Source: JACCZX01 sp963786295
GTDB lineage: Bacteria > Pseudomonadota > Gammaproteobacteria > Burkholderiales > Burkholderiaceae_F
NCBI GenBank assembly: GCA_963786295.1
Contig: CAWAYV010000008.1
Span: 54,091-118,090 of the forward strand
DNA: 64,000 nt
Direction: 5' to 3'
Part shown: piece after piece, positions 17,338-26,642 of the stretch
Position numbering within the stretch: position 1 is the stretch's first letter
How the letters are laid out: every line of letters starts with the position of its first letter
Translations under genes and position numbers: made by a program
The notes under the pieces: generated by a model
Told to the model about the DNA's origin: nothing
The model's database searches: none
Seen by the model: only the letters and a program-made list of their open reading frames with translations

Positions 17338-17347
17338 AAACAACGAC

Positions 17348-18355
17348 ATGCCTACCAATCGCCGCATAGTTCTTGAGAGCCGTCCGAAGGCTGCCGCGAC
17401 GACGTCAAATTTCCGGCTGGAAGAAGTCGCCGTGCCAACGCTTCAGCCGGGACAGTTTCTGGTTCGCAATCACTGGCTGTCGCTCGATCCGTACATGCGC
17501 GGACGCATGAACGAGAGCAGGTCGTACGCGCAGCCGCAGGCATTGGGTGAAGTGATGCAAGGCGGCACCGCCGGCGAAGTGATCGAATCTCGTAACCCGG
17601 GTTTTGCAGTTGGCAACAAGGTCGTCGCCTATCTAGGGTGGCAGGAATACGGCGTGTCGGACGGCACCGGAGTCTTCAAGGTCGACACGCGTCATGTGCC
17701 GCTGTCGGCGTATCTCGGAGCCGTCGGCATGCCGGGCGTCACCGCGTGGTACGGGCTGAACCGCGTTATCGACCCGCGTGAAGGCCACACGATCGTTGTC
17801 TCGGCTGCGAGCGGCGCCGTGGGTAGCGTCGTCGGGCAGTTGGCACGCATCCGCGGTCTGCGTGCGATCGGCTTTGCCGGGGGCGCGGAGAAATGCCGTT
17901 ACGTCACCGAAGAACTCGGTTTTGACGCCTGCATCGATTACAAATCGGAGAGCACACACGAGGGCCTTAGTAAGCGTTTGAAGGAAGCCGCGCCGAACGG
18001 CGTCGACGGCTATTTCGAGAACGTCGGCGGTGCGGTAATGAACGCCGTGCTGCCGCGGATGAACACGTACGGGCGCATTGCATTGTGCGGACTGATCGCC
18101 GGTTACGATGGACAACCGATTCCGATCGAAAATCCCACGTGGTTTTTGATCAGCCGGCTGACGATGCAGGGCTTTATCGTGACCGAGCACATGGATGTGT
18201 GGCCGGAAGCACTGAAGGAACTCGGCGAGCACGTCGCAACAGGGCGCATCAAGTATCGGGAAACCGTAGCGCGCGGTATCGAGAATGCGCCGCAGGCGTT
18301 TCTCGGCATGCTGAAAGGTGCGAACTTCGGCAAGCAGTTGGTGAAGCTCGCGTGA
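17348..18355 (+). CDS. Zinc-independent NADP-dependent alkenal/curcumin-type reductase (MDR family)
   Basis: Medium-chain reductase of 335 residues. ATG 17348 gives the family N terminus NRRIVLESRPKAAATTSNFRLEE. It lacks zinc ligands and has the nucleotide-binding SAASGAVGSVVGQLAR and the signature LDPYMRGRM. Relatives reduce the double bond of alpha,beta-unsaturated ketones and aldehydes with NADPH. It sits between two SDR genes; its TGA overlaps the GTG of the next gene (CGTGA), so the two are coupled. Confidence 0.92.
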   Translation: MPTNRRIVLESRPKAAATTSNFRLEEVAVPTLQPGQFLVRNHWLSLDPYMRGRMNESRSYAQPQALGEVMQGGTAGEVIESRNPGFAVGNKVVAYLGWQEYGVSDGTGVFKVDTRHVPLSAYLGAVGMPGVTAWYGLNRVIDPREGHTIVVSAASGAVGSVVGQLARIRGLRAIGFAGGAEKCRYVTEELGFDACIDYKSESTHEGLSKRLKEAAPNGVDGYFENVGGAVMNAVLPRMNTYGRIALCGLIAGYDGQPIPIENPTWFLISRLTMQGFIVTEHMDVWPEALKELGEHVATGRIKYRETVARGIENAPQAFLGMLKGANFGKQLVKLA

Positions 18356-19236
18356 ATAATCTGGAAGGCAAAGTCGCCGCGATCACCGGTGCAGCGAGCG
18401 GCTTCGGTCGTGAACTCGCTCGTCTTGCCGCGCGTCAGCATATGCGGCTGGCGCTGGCCGATGTGCAACGTGATGCACTCGACGTTGTGGTCAACGAGTT
18501 GAAGCGAACGGGCGCGGTCGTGATTTCCGATGTCGTCGACGTCGCGCAGGCTGCGCAGGTCCAGCGCTTTGCCGAGCATGCGTTCAGCGCATTTGGTCAC
18601 GTCCATCTGCTGATCAACAACGCGGGGGTTGGGGGCGGTGGATACGTCTGGGAAAACACTGCGCGCGACTGGCAGTGGGTGATGGGTGTCAATCTGATGG
18701 GTGTCGTGCACGGCGTGCAGCATTTCGTTCCACGCATGCTGGAAGCGAACAAGCGCGGGGAACCTGGTCACATCGTCAATACGGCGTCGATGGCGGGCTG
18801 GCTGGCAGCGCCGCTGATGGGCGTTTACAACGTCTCGAAGCACGCAGTGGTCGCGTTGTCGGAGACGCTGTATCACGATCTCAGGCTTGCTGAGTCGACG
18901 ATCGGTGTATCGGTGCTGTGTCCCGCCTTTGTACCGACTGGTATCGCACATTCGCAGCGGTACCGCCCGGCAGAATTGCTGAACGCCGACGAACTAACGG
19001 CATCGCAGAGAATTGCGCAGGTTGCCACGGAGAAGGCGGTCGCGAGCGGCAGGATCACCGCCGAACAGATTGCACAGCTGACATTCGATGCGGTCCGTGA
19101 CAATCGCTTCTACGTGTTCACGCATCCACAGATTCTGCCGTCGGTGCAGGCACGCTTCGATGCCGTATTAAGTGGCACGGCACCAGCGGACCCGTACGCG
19201 GCACGCCCGTCTGCCAGACCGCCGTCGCCTGTTTAA
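18352..19236 (+). CDS. Short-chain dehydrogenase/reductase
   Basis: Classical SDR of 294 residues. I place the start at GTG 18352 (overlapping the upstream TGA) because NNLEGKVAAITGAASGFG is the normal N terminus; the frame is open further upstream inside the reductase gene. It has GAASGFGRELA, NNAGVGGGGYVWE, Ser and YNVSK catalytic residues, and a C-terminal extension (about 255-294) with a Pro/Ala-rich tail. Last gene of the plus-strand unit; a palindromic hairpin and T tract follow at 19297. Confidence 0.91.
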   Translation: MNNLEGKVAAITGAASGFGRELARLAARQHMRLALADVQRDALDVVVNELKRTGAVVISDVVDVAQAAQVQRFAEHAFSAFGHVHLLINNAGVGGGGYVWENTARDWQWVMGVNLMGVVHGVQHFVPRMLEANKRGEPGHIVNTASMAGWLAAPLMGVYNVSKHAVVALSETLYHDLRLAESTIGVSVLCPAFVPTGIAHSQRYRPAELLNADELTASQRIAQVATEKAVASGRITAEQIAQLTFDAVRDNRFYVFTHPQILPSVQARFDAVLSGTAPADPYAARPSARPPSPV

Positions 19237-19296
19237 GCGCCCCTTTTTAACTCAGGTATCGGCCTCAAGCTGATCGCATCAATCTGGCGTTCGCAC

Positions 19297-19318
19297 ACGC
19301 GTGGCCACGCGTTTTTTT
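19297..19318 (+). terminator. Palindromic terminator after the catabolic operon
   Basis: A 16-base perfect palindrome ACGCGTGGCCACGCGT (19297-19312) runs straight into seven T. Folded as a six-base stem with a GGCC loop it makes a credible Rho-independent terminator for the 7.6-19.2 kb gene set. The next gene starts 40 bases later. Confidence 0.75.
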
Positions 19319-19358
19319 GCGATGGCAGAATGCTGCTCGCCGTTTTCGAGTACACGCC

Positions 19359-22079
19359 ATGAAATTCATCGTCTGCCGCTGGTCCGCCGCGTTTCTATTG
19401 TTTGCCGCACTTGGCACCGCGCTGGCGCAGGCGATCGAACGACTGCCGGCCGGCGTAACGCGGGGCCCAACGGTCGAAGGGATCACTGAGTATCGGCTTG
19501 CCAATGGCTTGCGCGTCATCTTGTTCGCCGATCCGTCGAAGCCGACAGCGACGGTCAATATCACCTACCTGGTCGGCTCACGACACGAGAACTACGGTGA
19601 GACCGGTATGGCGCACCTGCTCGAGCACCTGATCTTCAAGGGCTCGAAGAATTTTCTGAAGCCGGACGTGGAGTTCACGCGGCGCGGCTTTCAGAACAAT
19701 GGCTCGACCTGGCTCGACCGCACCAATTATTTCTCGACGTTTCAGGCGAGCGACGACAACCTGAAGTGGGCGATCGACTGGTCGGCCGATGCAATGGTCA
19801 ATTCCTTCATCTCGAAGAAGGACCTGGATTCCGAGATGACGGTCGTGCGCAACGAGTACGAGTCCGGCGAGAACAATCCGACGCAGGTGATGCTGAAGCG
19901 CATGCAGGCGATGCTGTTCGACTGGCACAACTACGGCAACTCGACGATCGGCGCACGCTCGGACATCGAGAACGTTCGCATCGAGAATCTGCAGGCGTTC
20001 TACCGGATGTACTACCAGCCGGATAACGCCGTGCTGACGGTGTCGGGCAAGTTCGACGAGCGGCAGACACTGCAGTGGATCGCGCAGGCGTTCGGCAAGA
20101 TTCCGAAACCCAAGCGCACGTTGCCGCCGCTGTGGACGATCGAGCCGACGCACGACGGCGATCGCACGTTCACCGTGCGACGCCCGGGCGAAATCCAGCT
20201 GGTGGTGGCCGGTTACCGCCTTCCTTCGGCGCTTCACGCGGACTTGCTGGCTGCCGACGTTGCGGCCGACGTTCTCGGCGACACGCCCAACGGGCGGCTT
20301 CACGAGGCGCTTGTCGCCAGCGGCAAGGCGGCGCAAGTGTTCTCATTCACCATAGCGGGGCGCGATCCCGGCTTCGTGCTCTTCGGCGCCGTCGTCAAGA
20401 AGGGTGAGCCGCTGGAGCCGGTGCGACAGACGATGGTCGACGTCATCGAAGGCTTCGGCAAGACGCCGGTGACCGACGCCGAAGTAAAGCGCCAGGTGCA
20501 GAAGCAAAACACGCAGTACGACCGCGCACTTGCCGACCCACAGGCCTTCGGCGTCGGTCTGTCGGAATACATCTCGCTTGGCGACTGGCGCTTGTTTTTC
20601 TACACGCGCGACCAGCTCAGCAAACTGACGCCCGCCAGCGTCGGCCAGGCCGCATCGAAGTACTTTGCGCGTGACAATCGCGTCGTCGGCATGTTCATAC
20701 CGGACGATGCGCCGCAACGCGCGGCGATTCCGATCGCGCCGAGCCCGGCACAGGTACTTGCCGAGTACAAGCCGTCGGAGAAGGGCAGCGTCGGAGAAGT
20801 CTTCAATCCGACGCAGGAGAACATCGACAAGCGCACGCGATTGCTGTCATTCGGCGATCTGAACGTCGCGCTGCTGCCGAAGCAGAACCGGGGCAACACG
20901 GTCAACGTGCAGACCAACTTTCAGTGGGGCAGCCCCGAGTCGTTGAACGGGCGCATGATTGAAGCCGAGCTGGCCGCAGCGATGCTTGGCCGCGGCACCG
21001 ACAAGCTGACGCGCCAGCAGATCGCCGACGAGATGACACGGCTGCAGATGACCGGCGGTCTCGCGACGTTTCAGACGACGCGCGCCAACCTGCCGGACGC
21101 CTTGCGACTGCTCGCAAGCGTGATGCGCTCGGCAAACTTTCCCGCGAGCGAATACGAGCAGCTGCAGCGTCAGATAGTCACCGGACTGGCAGCACAGCTC
21201 GACAATCCGGACACGATCTCGCGCGATGCGCTGAGCTCGCACTTCAACACTTATCCGCCCGGAGACCCGCGGCACTACATTCCGTTGCGCACGAAGATCG
21301 ATATGGTGAGCAAGACGCCGCTCGATGCAGCGCGCAGGTTTCACAGCGACTTCTACGGCACCGCGCGCGGCGAAGTCGCTGTCGTCGGCGACTTCGATCC
21401 GAAGCAGATCGAGGCGCTGGTCAACGAACTGTTCACCGACTACAAGTCGAAAGCGCCGTACGCGCGGCTGGATCGCGAGTATCGCGAAGTCAAGCCGGCG
21501 CGACTGACGGTCGATACGCCGGAAAAGGAAAACGCGTTCATCCGCGCGCGAATCGACTTTCCGCTGCGCGACGACGATCCCGATGCGCCAGCGTTAATGC
21601 TGGCCAACGACATCTTCGGCGGTGGCGCGGGTATGTCGAACCGAGTCATCGAGCGCCTGCGGCAGAAGGACGGCATCAGCTACGGCGCCGGGACTGGCTT
21701 GATGCTCGGATCGCGCTACAAACTGTCGACATGGTCACTGGGAGCACTGACCGCGCCGCAGAACGCGATCAAGGCGGAGCAGGCGATCCGCGAAGAGATC
21801 GAGCGCGCGCGGCGCGATGGCTTCACGGCGAAGGAGCTGGAGGACGCGAAGAAGGGCACGCTGCAGGAGCGCGCGACCAATCGCGCGCAGGACAACGTGC
21901 TCGCGGGCGCGTGGACCGCGAACATGGATCTCGGACGCACCTTTGCCTTTTCGAAGCAGTTCGAGGATCGGTTGCGCGCGGTGACCGTCGATCAAGTGAA
22001 TGCAGCGTTCCGCAAGTACATCGATCCGGCGCGCATGACGTTTGTGATCGCCGGCGACGCGAAAAAAGGCGCGAAGTAA
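19359..22079 (+). CDS. M16 family zinc metallopeptidase (pitrilysin-like), exported
   Basis: Large periplasmic peptidase of 906 residues with two M16 modules. ATG 19359 opens a signal peptide (MKFIVCRWSAAFLLFAALG, cleavage near ALAQ). The N-terminal module carries the inverted zinc motif HLLEH (about 86-90) and the distal Glu region VVRNEYESGENNP; the C-terminal module (from about 490) lacks a zinc motif, as usual. Such enzymes degrade peptides in a closed two-lobed chamber. An upstream in-frame ATG at 19317 would add a non-signal-like extension and is less likely. It is transcribed alone after the terminator at 19297. Confidence 0.94.
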   Translation: MKFIVCRWSAAFLLFAALGTALAQAIERLPAGVTRGPTVEGITEYRLANGLRVILFADPSKPTATVNITYLVGSRHENYGETGMAHLLEHLIFKGSKNFLKPDVEFTRRGFQNNGSTWLDRTNYFSTFQASDDNLKWAIDWSADAMVNSFISKKDLDSEMTVVRNEYESGENNPTQVMLKRMQAMLFDWHNYGNSTIGARSDIENVRIENLQAFYRMYYQPDNAVLTVSGKFDERQTLQWIAQAFGKIPKPKRTLPPLWTIEPTHDGDRTFTVRRPGEIQLVVAGYRLPSALHADLLAADVAADVLGDTPNGRLHEALVASGKAAQVFSFTIAGRDPGFVLFGAVVKKGEPLEPVRQTMVDVIEGFGKTPVTDAEVKRQVQKQNTQYDRALADPQAFGVGLSEYISLGDWRLFFYTRDQLSKLTPASVGQAASKYFARDNRVVGMFIPDDAPQRAAIPIAPSPAQVLAEYKPSEKGSVGEVFNPTQENIDKRTRLLSFGDLNVALLPKQNRGNTVNVQTNFQWGSPESLNGRMIEAELAAAMLGRGTDKLTRQQIADEMTRLQMTGGLATFQTTRANLPDALRLLASVMRSANFPASEYEQLQRQIVTGLAAQLDNPDTISRDALSSHFNTYPPGDPRHYIPLRTKIDMVSKTPLDAARRFHSDFYGTARGEVAVVGDFDPKQIEALVNELFTDYKSKAPYARLDREYREVKPARLTVDTPEKENAFIRARIDFPLRDDDPDAPALMLANDIFGGGAGMSNRVIERLRQKDGISYGAGTGLMLGSRYKLSTWSLGALTAPQNAIKAEQAIREEIERARRDGFTAKELEDAKKGTLQERATNRAQDNVLAGAWTANMDLGRTFAFSKQFEDRLRAVTVDQVNAAFRKYIDPARMTFVIAGDAKKGAK

Positions 22080-22090
22080 GCAGCCTGATG

Positions 22091-22190
22091 AAAAGCGTAG
22101 CGAGCAGGCCCGAGGTTGCGTCGAGGAGCGCACGCGTGCATGACGCACGTTGAGCACCGCAGACGCAAGATCGGGCCGCGCAGTAGGTTT
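22091..22190 (+). repeat. Dispersed intergenic hairpin repeat, copy 1
   Basis: About 100 bases between the M16 gene and the thioesterase gene, matching 37951-38048 in the same orientation at roughly 85 percent by eye. The ends pair: GGCCCGAGGTTGC near the left end against GCAAGATCGGGCC near the right end (two mismatches), giving a long hairpin. It is non-coding and probably one of a family in this genome. Confidence 0.75.
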
Positions 22191-22205
22191 GCATCGGGCT
22201 GCTAG

Positions 22206-22670
22206 ATGTACGCTGACTTTCGGCACCGAATGCCGTTGCGCGTGCGCTGGGCAGAAGTCGACAAACAAGGCGTCGTTTTCAATGCGCACTATCTGCTTTA
22301 CTGCGATGTCTGCGTCACCGAGTATTGGCGTGCGGCGGGAGTGCACTATCCGGACGATTTCGCCGCCCAGGGAAGCGATCTCTTTGTGCGCAAGTCGACG
22401 GTCGAATATTTTTCCGCCGCCTACTACGATGATGAGCTCGAGGTCTGCGGCCGCATTGCGCGGCTCGGCAGCAGCAGCATGCGTTTCGTCGTCGAGATCT
22501 ACCGGCGCAGGCAGTATGAAGCGGTGCTGGTTACCGCCGAGCTAATTTACGTGCACGCTGATCCCGCATCGCGCACTGCGCTGGCGATTCCCGGCCCTAT
22601 GCGTGCGCGAATACGCGCGTTCGAGACAACGCCGCCCGAAGAGGGACCGGATGCGAATAGAACTAGGTGA
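22206..22670 (+). CDS. Acyl-CoA thioesterase (4-hydroxybenzoyl-CoA thioesterase/YbgC family)
   Basis: Hot-dog-fold protein of 154 residues. The family signature is VRWAEVDKQGVVFNAHYLLY, where Asp is the catalytic residue, and VEYFSAAYYDDELEVCGRI follows. Such enzymes hydrolyse acyl-CoA thioesters. The C-terminal stretch (about 135-154) is unconserved and overlaps the next gene by 20 bases, so the two are likely co-transcribed. Confidence 0.9.
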   Translation: MYADFRHRMPLRVRWAEVDKQGVVFNAHYLLYCDVCVTEYWRAAGVHYPDDFAAQGSDLFVRKSTVEYFSAAYYDDELEVCGRIARLGSSSMRFVVEIYRRRQYEAVLVTAELIYVHADPASRTALAIPGPMRARIRAFETTPPEEGPDANRTR

Positions 22671-23067
22671 CTGGCAAAGCATGCGGGCATGGGCTGAGCC
22701 GCTGCGCTTTGCGGTGTTCGTCGAAGAACAAAACGTACCGGCGGACATCGAACTCGATTCGTTCGACGCGCTGTCGGTGCACGCGGTCGCCTTCGATGCG
22801 AGCGGTGAAGCTGTCGGTACCGGCCGATTGCTGCCTGACGGTCATATCGGGCGCATGGCCGTTGCAAAGTCAGCGCGCGGCCGCGGCGTCGGCAGCGCAT
22901 TACTCAAAGCGCTGATGGACGAAGCGCGGCGGCGTGGGCACACGCACGCCGTCCTCAGTGCACAGACGCACGCGACGGAGTTCTATCGAAAGCACGGCTA
23001 CTCGGTGCACGGCGACGAGTACGACGACGCAGGCATTCCGCACATCGATATGCGCTGCCCGCTGTAA
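22651..23067 (+). CDS. GNAT family N-acetyltransferase
   Basis: Acetyl-CoA-dependent acyltransferase of 138 residues. ATG 22651 gives MRIELGDWQSMRAWAEPLR, the usual start of the YjcF/ElaA-like group. The acetyl-CoA loop is visible in IGRMAVAKSARGRGVGSALL (Q/RxxGxG/A form), and the C-terminal strand reads FYRKHGYSVHGDEY. Substrate unknown. It overlaps the thioesterase gene by 20 bases and converges on the NRDE gene. Confidence 0.9.
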   Translation: MRIELGDWQSMRAWAEPLRFAVFVEEQNVPADIELDSFDALSVHAVAFDASGEAVGTGRLLPDGHIGRMAVAKSARGRGVGSALLKALMDEARRRGHTHAVLSAQTHATEFYRKHGYSVHGDEYDDAGIPHIDMRCPL

Positions 23068-23096
23068 CGCCGTTCAGATACGGATGTAGGTATCGA

Positions 23097-23939
23097 TCAA
23101 CCGGCGCCCGGCGCCTTGATCCGTGCCGGGCTCGCTGCGCGGTCGATCGTGAACTCATAGTGCCGGTCGGAAAAGCGCTGCGGATCAGTCGTGTCGTAGG
23201 TGCGCTCGAAGAACGTCGTCAGTCCATCGTTGCGCACCGTTAGTACGGTGCTGGCTCGCGTGCCGTAGCCGTTGGCGCGAATCTGGATAGACGAAAGCGC
23301 GCGTTCCCATTCGTACGGAACCCCGGTCGACGGAAGCTCGGCGTCGCGCGCGAGTTCTCGATTCTCGAGAAGGCGTATCAGCAGCTCAAGATCGACTCTC
23401 GATGCAATCGAACATGCAAAGCGCGTCACCGCGCGCGTCACCTTCGGCCACGGCGTATCGAGCCCTGCGTTGGATAAGCCGTAGATGCCGGGCGCCAGTG
23501 TGCGGGCAGCCGCGCCGCTGCGGTTCGTGAAATAGTCGAGACGCGGCTCGGTCGCAGTGTCGGTGTTTGCAACCGGTCCGACGTCGCCGAGCAACAGATT
23601 GAAACCGTTGTACGCGCTCATGCGAGCGGCGTTCGATTCAAGCCATGTGGCCGGCGGTTCCGACGATTGCAGCGCCGACAGCACCAAGGTCCCGCGCGAC
23701 GGCGCATGCGGATTGCGCTCGCTCGGTGCGCGCACATTGGTCAGCGCCGCAAAGCGGCCACGACGCGTGATGCCGAGCCATGTTCCGCCCGCTTCTTCAT
23801 CGTGGCCCGCAAGCACCGAGACCGCGTGGCCCCACCACGCGGCCGGGCGCGTGCGGCGCAGATAAAACTCGTCGCGATTGGCCGCCAGCACCAGCGGGTA
23901 ATCCGGATGCGAGCGCCACGCGAAGACCATCAGGCACAT
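23097..23939 (-). CDS. NRDE family protein (TANGO2-like)
   Basis: Cytosolic protein of 280 residues that starts with the family hallmark MCLMVFAWRSHPDYPLVLAANRDEFY, of which NRDE gives the name, followed by WWGHAVSVLAGHDEEAGGTW and LAALTN-like FAALTNVRAP. The N-terminal Cys2 resembles an Ntn-hydrolase nucleophile, but biochemical activity is not established; the eukaryotic homolog TANGO2 is linked to heme and lipid handling. The stop of ygfZ lies 12 bases upstream on the same strand at 23952, so the two are probably one operon. Confidence 0.9.
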   Translation of the reverse strand: MCLMVFAWRSHPDYPLVLAANRDEFYLRRTRPAAWWGHAVSVLAGHDEEAGGTWLGITRRGRFAALTNVRAPSERNPHAPSRGTLVLSALQSSEPPATWLESNAARMSAYNGFNLLLGDVGPVANTDTATEPRLDYFTNRSGAAARTLAPGIYGLSNAGLDTPWPKVTRAVTRFACSIASRVDLELLIRLLENRELARDAELPSTGVPYEWERALSSIQIRANGYGTRASTVLTVRNDGLTTFFERTYDTTDPQRFSDRHYEFTIDRAASPARIKAPGAG

Positions 23940-23951
23940 CAGGTGTCTCGC

Positions 23952-24980
23952 CTACTCCGTCGGATCGAACAGCGTATAGGGTAGCGGACGCACCGTCAGA
24001 CGTGGGCCATCGGCGCTTCGCAGATGCAGCGAGCCTGATTCGAGCCGATCGATCGGCGCCTCGAACAACAGCTCGCTTCCCCCGTCCGGCAACGTGGCCG
24101 CCATCACGACGGTACCAATCGGCTGTGCGCCCTCGCTGTGAAAAACATCGGATGCCGCTTGCACGTCGTCGACGTCAACATGCGCAACGTTCATGCGCCG
24201 CTTCAGCTTGCCAAGGTACTGGCTGCGCGCAACGATCTCCTGGCCGGGATAGCAGCCTTTCTTGAAATCGACACCACCGAGCACTTCAAAATTGATCATC
24301 TGTGGAACAAATTTCTCCTGCGTTGCTGCAAATACGGTCGGCACCGCGGCGTCGATTTCGCTCAGCCACCAGAGATTGCTGGCGTCTGGCTGAGACGCTC
24401 GCGACAATGGTAGCTGTGCGTCGCTCGGCAACGTTAGCAAGAAGCGCGTTACGCCCTCAGGGGTGGGCAGCATACGGCCGACGCGAATGGGACCGGTCGA
24501 CGCCGATGTCCACGGCGAATCGGACACGGCAAGGCCGGCGTCGCTCAGGTAGTGCGCAGCGCCGGCACCGAGCACCGCATACGTGGTCCAAGCATCGCTG
24601 ACGTCGGTGACCCGCGCCTTGGCGCGCAGCACGAACATCGATAACCGTTTGACGACCGAGGCGATGACTTCTCGCGGCATTCGCAAGAACACAGCTTCCT
24701 CGGTGCGCCATTGATGAAAGGTCGCAAGCAACCGGCCCTTCGGCGTGCAATAGCCCGACAGCTGAACCTGATCCGGCGTCAATCGAGCCACGTCATTCGT
24801 CACCTGTGACTGCAGGAACGCAACCGCGTCAGTTCCGCTGACGGAAACAACGCCAAGCTCCGGCAACGCGACAAGCGCCGGCGATTCAACAGAAGAGGCG
24901 AGGGCAGACACTCGAAAGTTTGGCTCGTGAAGATGAGCCCGCAGATTAATATAAGTAACAGAGCTACTAGGTCGGGACAT
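23952..24980 (-). CDS. ygfZ: Folate-binding protein YgfZ (GcvT-like), Fe-S cluster repair
   Basis: Cytosolic protein of 342 residues. YgfZ uses tetrahydrofolate to help assemble or repair certain 4Fe-4S enzymes. The diagnostic motif KGCYPGQEIVARSQYLGKLKR with its invariant Cys is present. N-terminal GcvT-like segments include VSVSGTDAVAFLQSQVTNDV and GYCTPKGRLLATFH. ATG 24980 is chosen because of the AAGGACAGG site just upstream; the frame stays open to 25205 but that stretch overlaps mltG. The gene is divergent from mltG with 28 bases between starts. Confidence 0.93.
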   Translation of the reverse strand: MSRPSSSVTYINLRAHLHEPNFRVSALASSVESPALVALPELGVVSVSGTDAVAFLQSQVTNDVARLTPDQVQLSGYCTPKGRLLATFHQWRTEEAVFLRMPREVIASVVKRLSMFVLRAKARVTDVSDAWTTYAVLGAGAAHYLSDAGLAVSDSPWTSASTGPIRVGRMLPTPEGVTRFLLTLPSDAQLPLSRASQPDASNLWWLSEIDAAVPTVFAATQEKFVPQMINFEVLGGVDFKKGCYPGQEIVARSQYLGKLKRRMNVAHVDVDDVQAASDVFHSEGAQPIGTVVMAATLPDGGSELLFEAPIDRLESGSLHLRSADGPRLTVRPLPYTLFDPTE

Positions 24981-25008
24981 CCTGTCCTTCTTCAATGACA
25001 TCGCTTCG

Positions 25009-26028
25009 ATGAAAAAGCGTAGCCGCGCGCGCTTGTGGATCAGTTTCGTGCTGATTGCGGGCATGGCGCTGTTTGCCGCGGGACTGGTCGGGCGCTGGTA
25101 TTTGTTCGTGCGCCCGCTGCCGTTCAAATCCGATCGCGTCGAGTTTCGCGTTCCTCCCGGTAGTTCGGTGCGAAGCATCGCGCAGGCGGCGCAAGCTGCC
25201 GGCATCGAATTGAACGCAGACGCGATGGTCGCGGCAGCGCGCTTCGCCGGCTCAACGCAATCGCTGCGCGCGGGGCGCTATTCGGTTGAGCGCGGGATTA
25301 CCTTGAGCGGACTGCTGGCAAAGTTGCAGGCGGGCGACGTCATTCGCGAGCGGCTAACGGTGGTCGAGGGCATCGCCTTTCGCGAAATGCGGGCTTTGTT
25401 GTCGGCGCAAACGCAGCTTAAGCAGGACTCGGCGCACATGTCAGCCGAAGAGTTGCTGAAGGCGATCGGTGCCAGTGAGACCCATCCCGAAGGATTGTTT
25501 GCGCCGGAAACCTACGTCTACGACCCCGGCATATCCGATCTCGAGATCTATCGGCAGGCGTACCGAGCGCAGATGAAGCTGTTGCAGGAGACGTGGGCTG
25601 CCCGCAATCCCGATCTACCGTACGCCAGCCCGTACGAGGCGCTGATCATGGCGTCGATCATCGAGAAGGAGACTGGGCAAGCGTCGGAGCGAGCGATGAT
25701 TGCCGGTGTGTTCGTCAACCGGTTAAGACTGGGTATGTTGCTGCAAACCGATCCTTCGGTCATTTACGGAATCGGCGCCGCATTCGACGGGAACCTGCGC
25801 AAGCGCGATCTGCTCGCCGACGGACCCTACAACTCGTATACACGAGCTGGGTTGCCGCCAACGCCGATCGCGCTACCTGGACGCGCCTCGATCGAAGCGG
25901 CGCTGCGCCCGGCAAACACGTCGGCGCTGTACTTCGTGTCGCGCGGCGATGGCACTTCTCACTTTTCGGCAACGCTGGCCGAACACAATCGTGCGGTAGA
26001 CGCCTATCAGCGGTGCTGCCGCCGATGA
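25009..26028 (+). CDS. mltG: Endolytic murein transglycosylase MltG (YceG)
   Basis: Inner-membrane enzyme of 339 residues that cuts nascent glycan strands and helps set their length. It has a short basic N terminus, one transmembrane helix (about 10-30), a LysM-like portion and the catalytic domain. That domain contains the active Glu in ASIIEKETG (about 222) and the family motif LLQTDPSVIYGIG. The C terminus has LPPTPIALPGRASIEAALRP and FVSRGDGTSHFSATLAEHN. It starts the conserved run mltG-tmk-holB-pilZ-tatD and overlaps tmk in ATGA. Confidence 0.95.
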   Translation: MKKRSRARLWISFVLIAGMALFAAGLVGRWYLFVRPLPFKSDRVEFRVPPGSSVRSIAQAAQAAGIELNADAMVAAARFAGSTQSLRAGRYSVERGITLSGLLAKLQAGDVIRERLTVVEGIAFREMRALLSAQTQLKQDSAHMSAEELLKAIGASETHPEGLFAPETYVYDPGISDLEIYRQAYRAQMKLLQETWAARNPDLPYASPYEALIMASIIEKETGQASERAMIAGVFVNRLRLGMLLQTDPSVIYGIGAAFDGNLRKRDLLADGPYNSYTRAGLPPTPIALPGRASIEAALRPANTSALYFVSRGDGTSHFSATLAEHNRAVDAYQRCCRR

Positions 26029-26642
26029 GCGCGCGCGGCCGTTTTATCACGTTCGAGGGAATCGACGGTTCTGGCAAGAGCACGCACATCGATGCGGTGG
26101 CCGGAGCGTTACGCGCACGCGGCGTGAACACGCTGGTGACGCGTGAACCTGGCGGCACACCGCTGGGTGAATCGTTGCGCGAGCTGGTTCTGAATCATGC
26201 AATGACACGTGAGACCGAGACGCTGCTGATGTTCGCGGCGCGGGCCGAGCATCTTGCAAAGGTCATTCGACCTGCGCTCGCGGCGGGCCAATGGGTCTTG
26301 TGCGACCGCTTTACCGACGCCACGTATGCGTATCAGGCGGGGGGCCGAGGCATGGACGAACGCGCCATCGCAGAACTAGAGCTGTGGGTTCACCCGGATC
26401 TGCAACCGGACCTGACGATTTTGTTCGACGTCGCGCCCGAAGTGGCAGAGAAACGCCTGGCCCAAGCGCGGTCCGCCGACCGGTTCGAGGCCGAACCGAC
26501 CTCTTTCTTCGGCGCGGTGCGAGCGATGTATTTGAAGCGAGCCGCCGCGAATCCGGCGCGCTTCTTTGTCGTCGATGGGCAGCAGGCGTCAGACTCAGTG
26601 CGTGAGCAACTCGATCGCTTGATGCGTCAATGGAACGGCTGA
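26025..26642 (+). CDS. tmk: Thymidylate kinase
   Basis: Phosphorylates dTMP to dTDP with ATP in dTTP synthesis; essential. The 205-residue protein has the P-loop FEGIDGSGKSTH, the DR(Y/F) motif in LCDRFTDATYAYQ and the LID region around AEKRLAQARSADRFE. ATG 26025 overlaps the mltG stop, and the frame gives the usual N terminus GRFITFEGIDG. The 3' end overlaps the start of holB by 13 bases. Confidence 0.95.
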   Translation: MSARGRFITFEGIDGSGKSTHIDAVAGALRARGVNTLVTREPGGTPLGESLRELVLNHAMTRETETLLMFAARAEHLAKVIRPALAAGQWVLCDRFTDATYAYQAGGRGMDERAIAELELWVHPDLQPDLTILFDVAPEVAEKRLAQARSADRFEAEPTSFFGAVRAMYLKRAAANPARFFVVDGQQASDSVREQLDRLMRQWNG

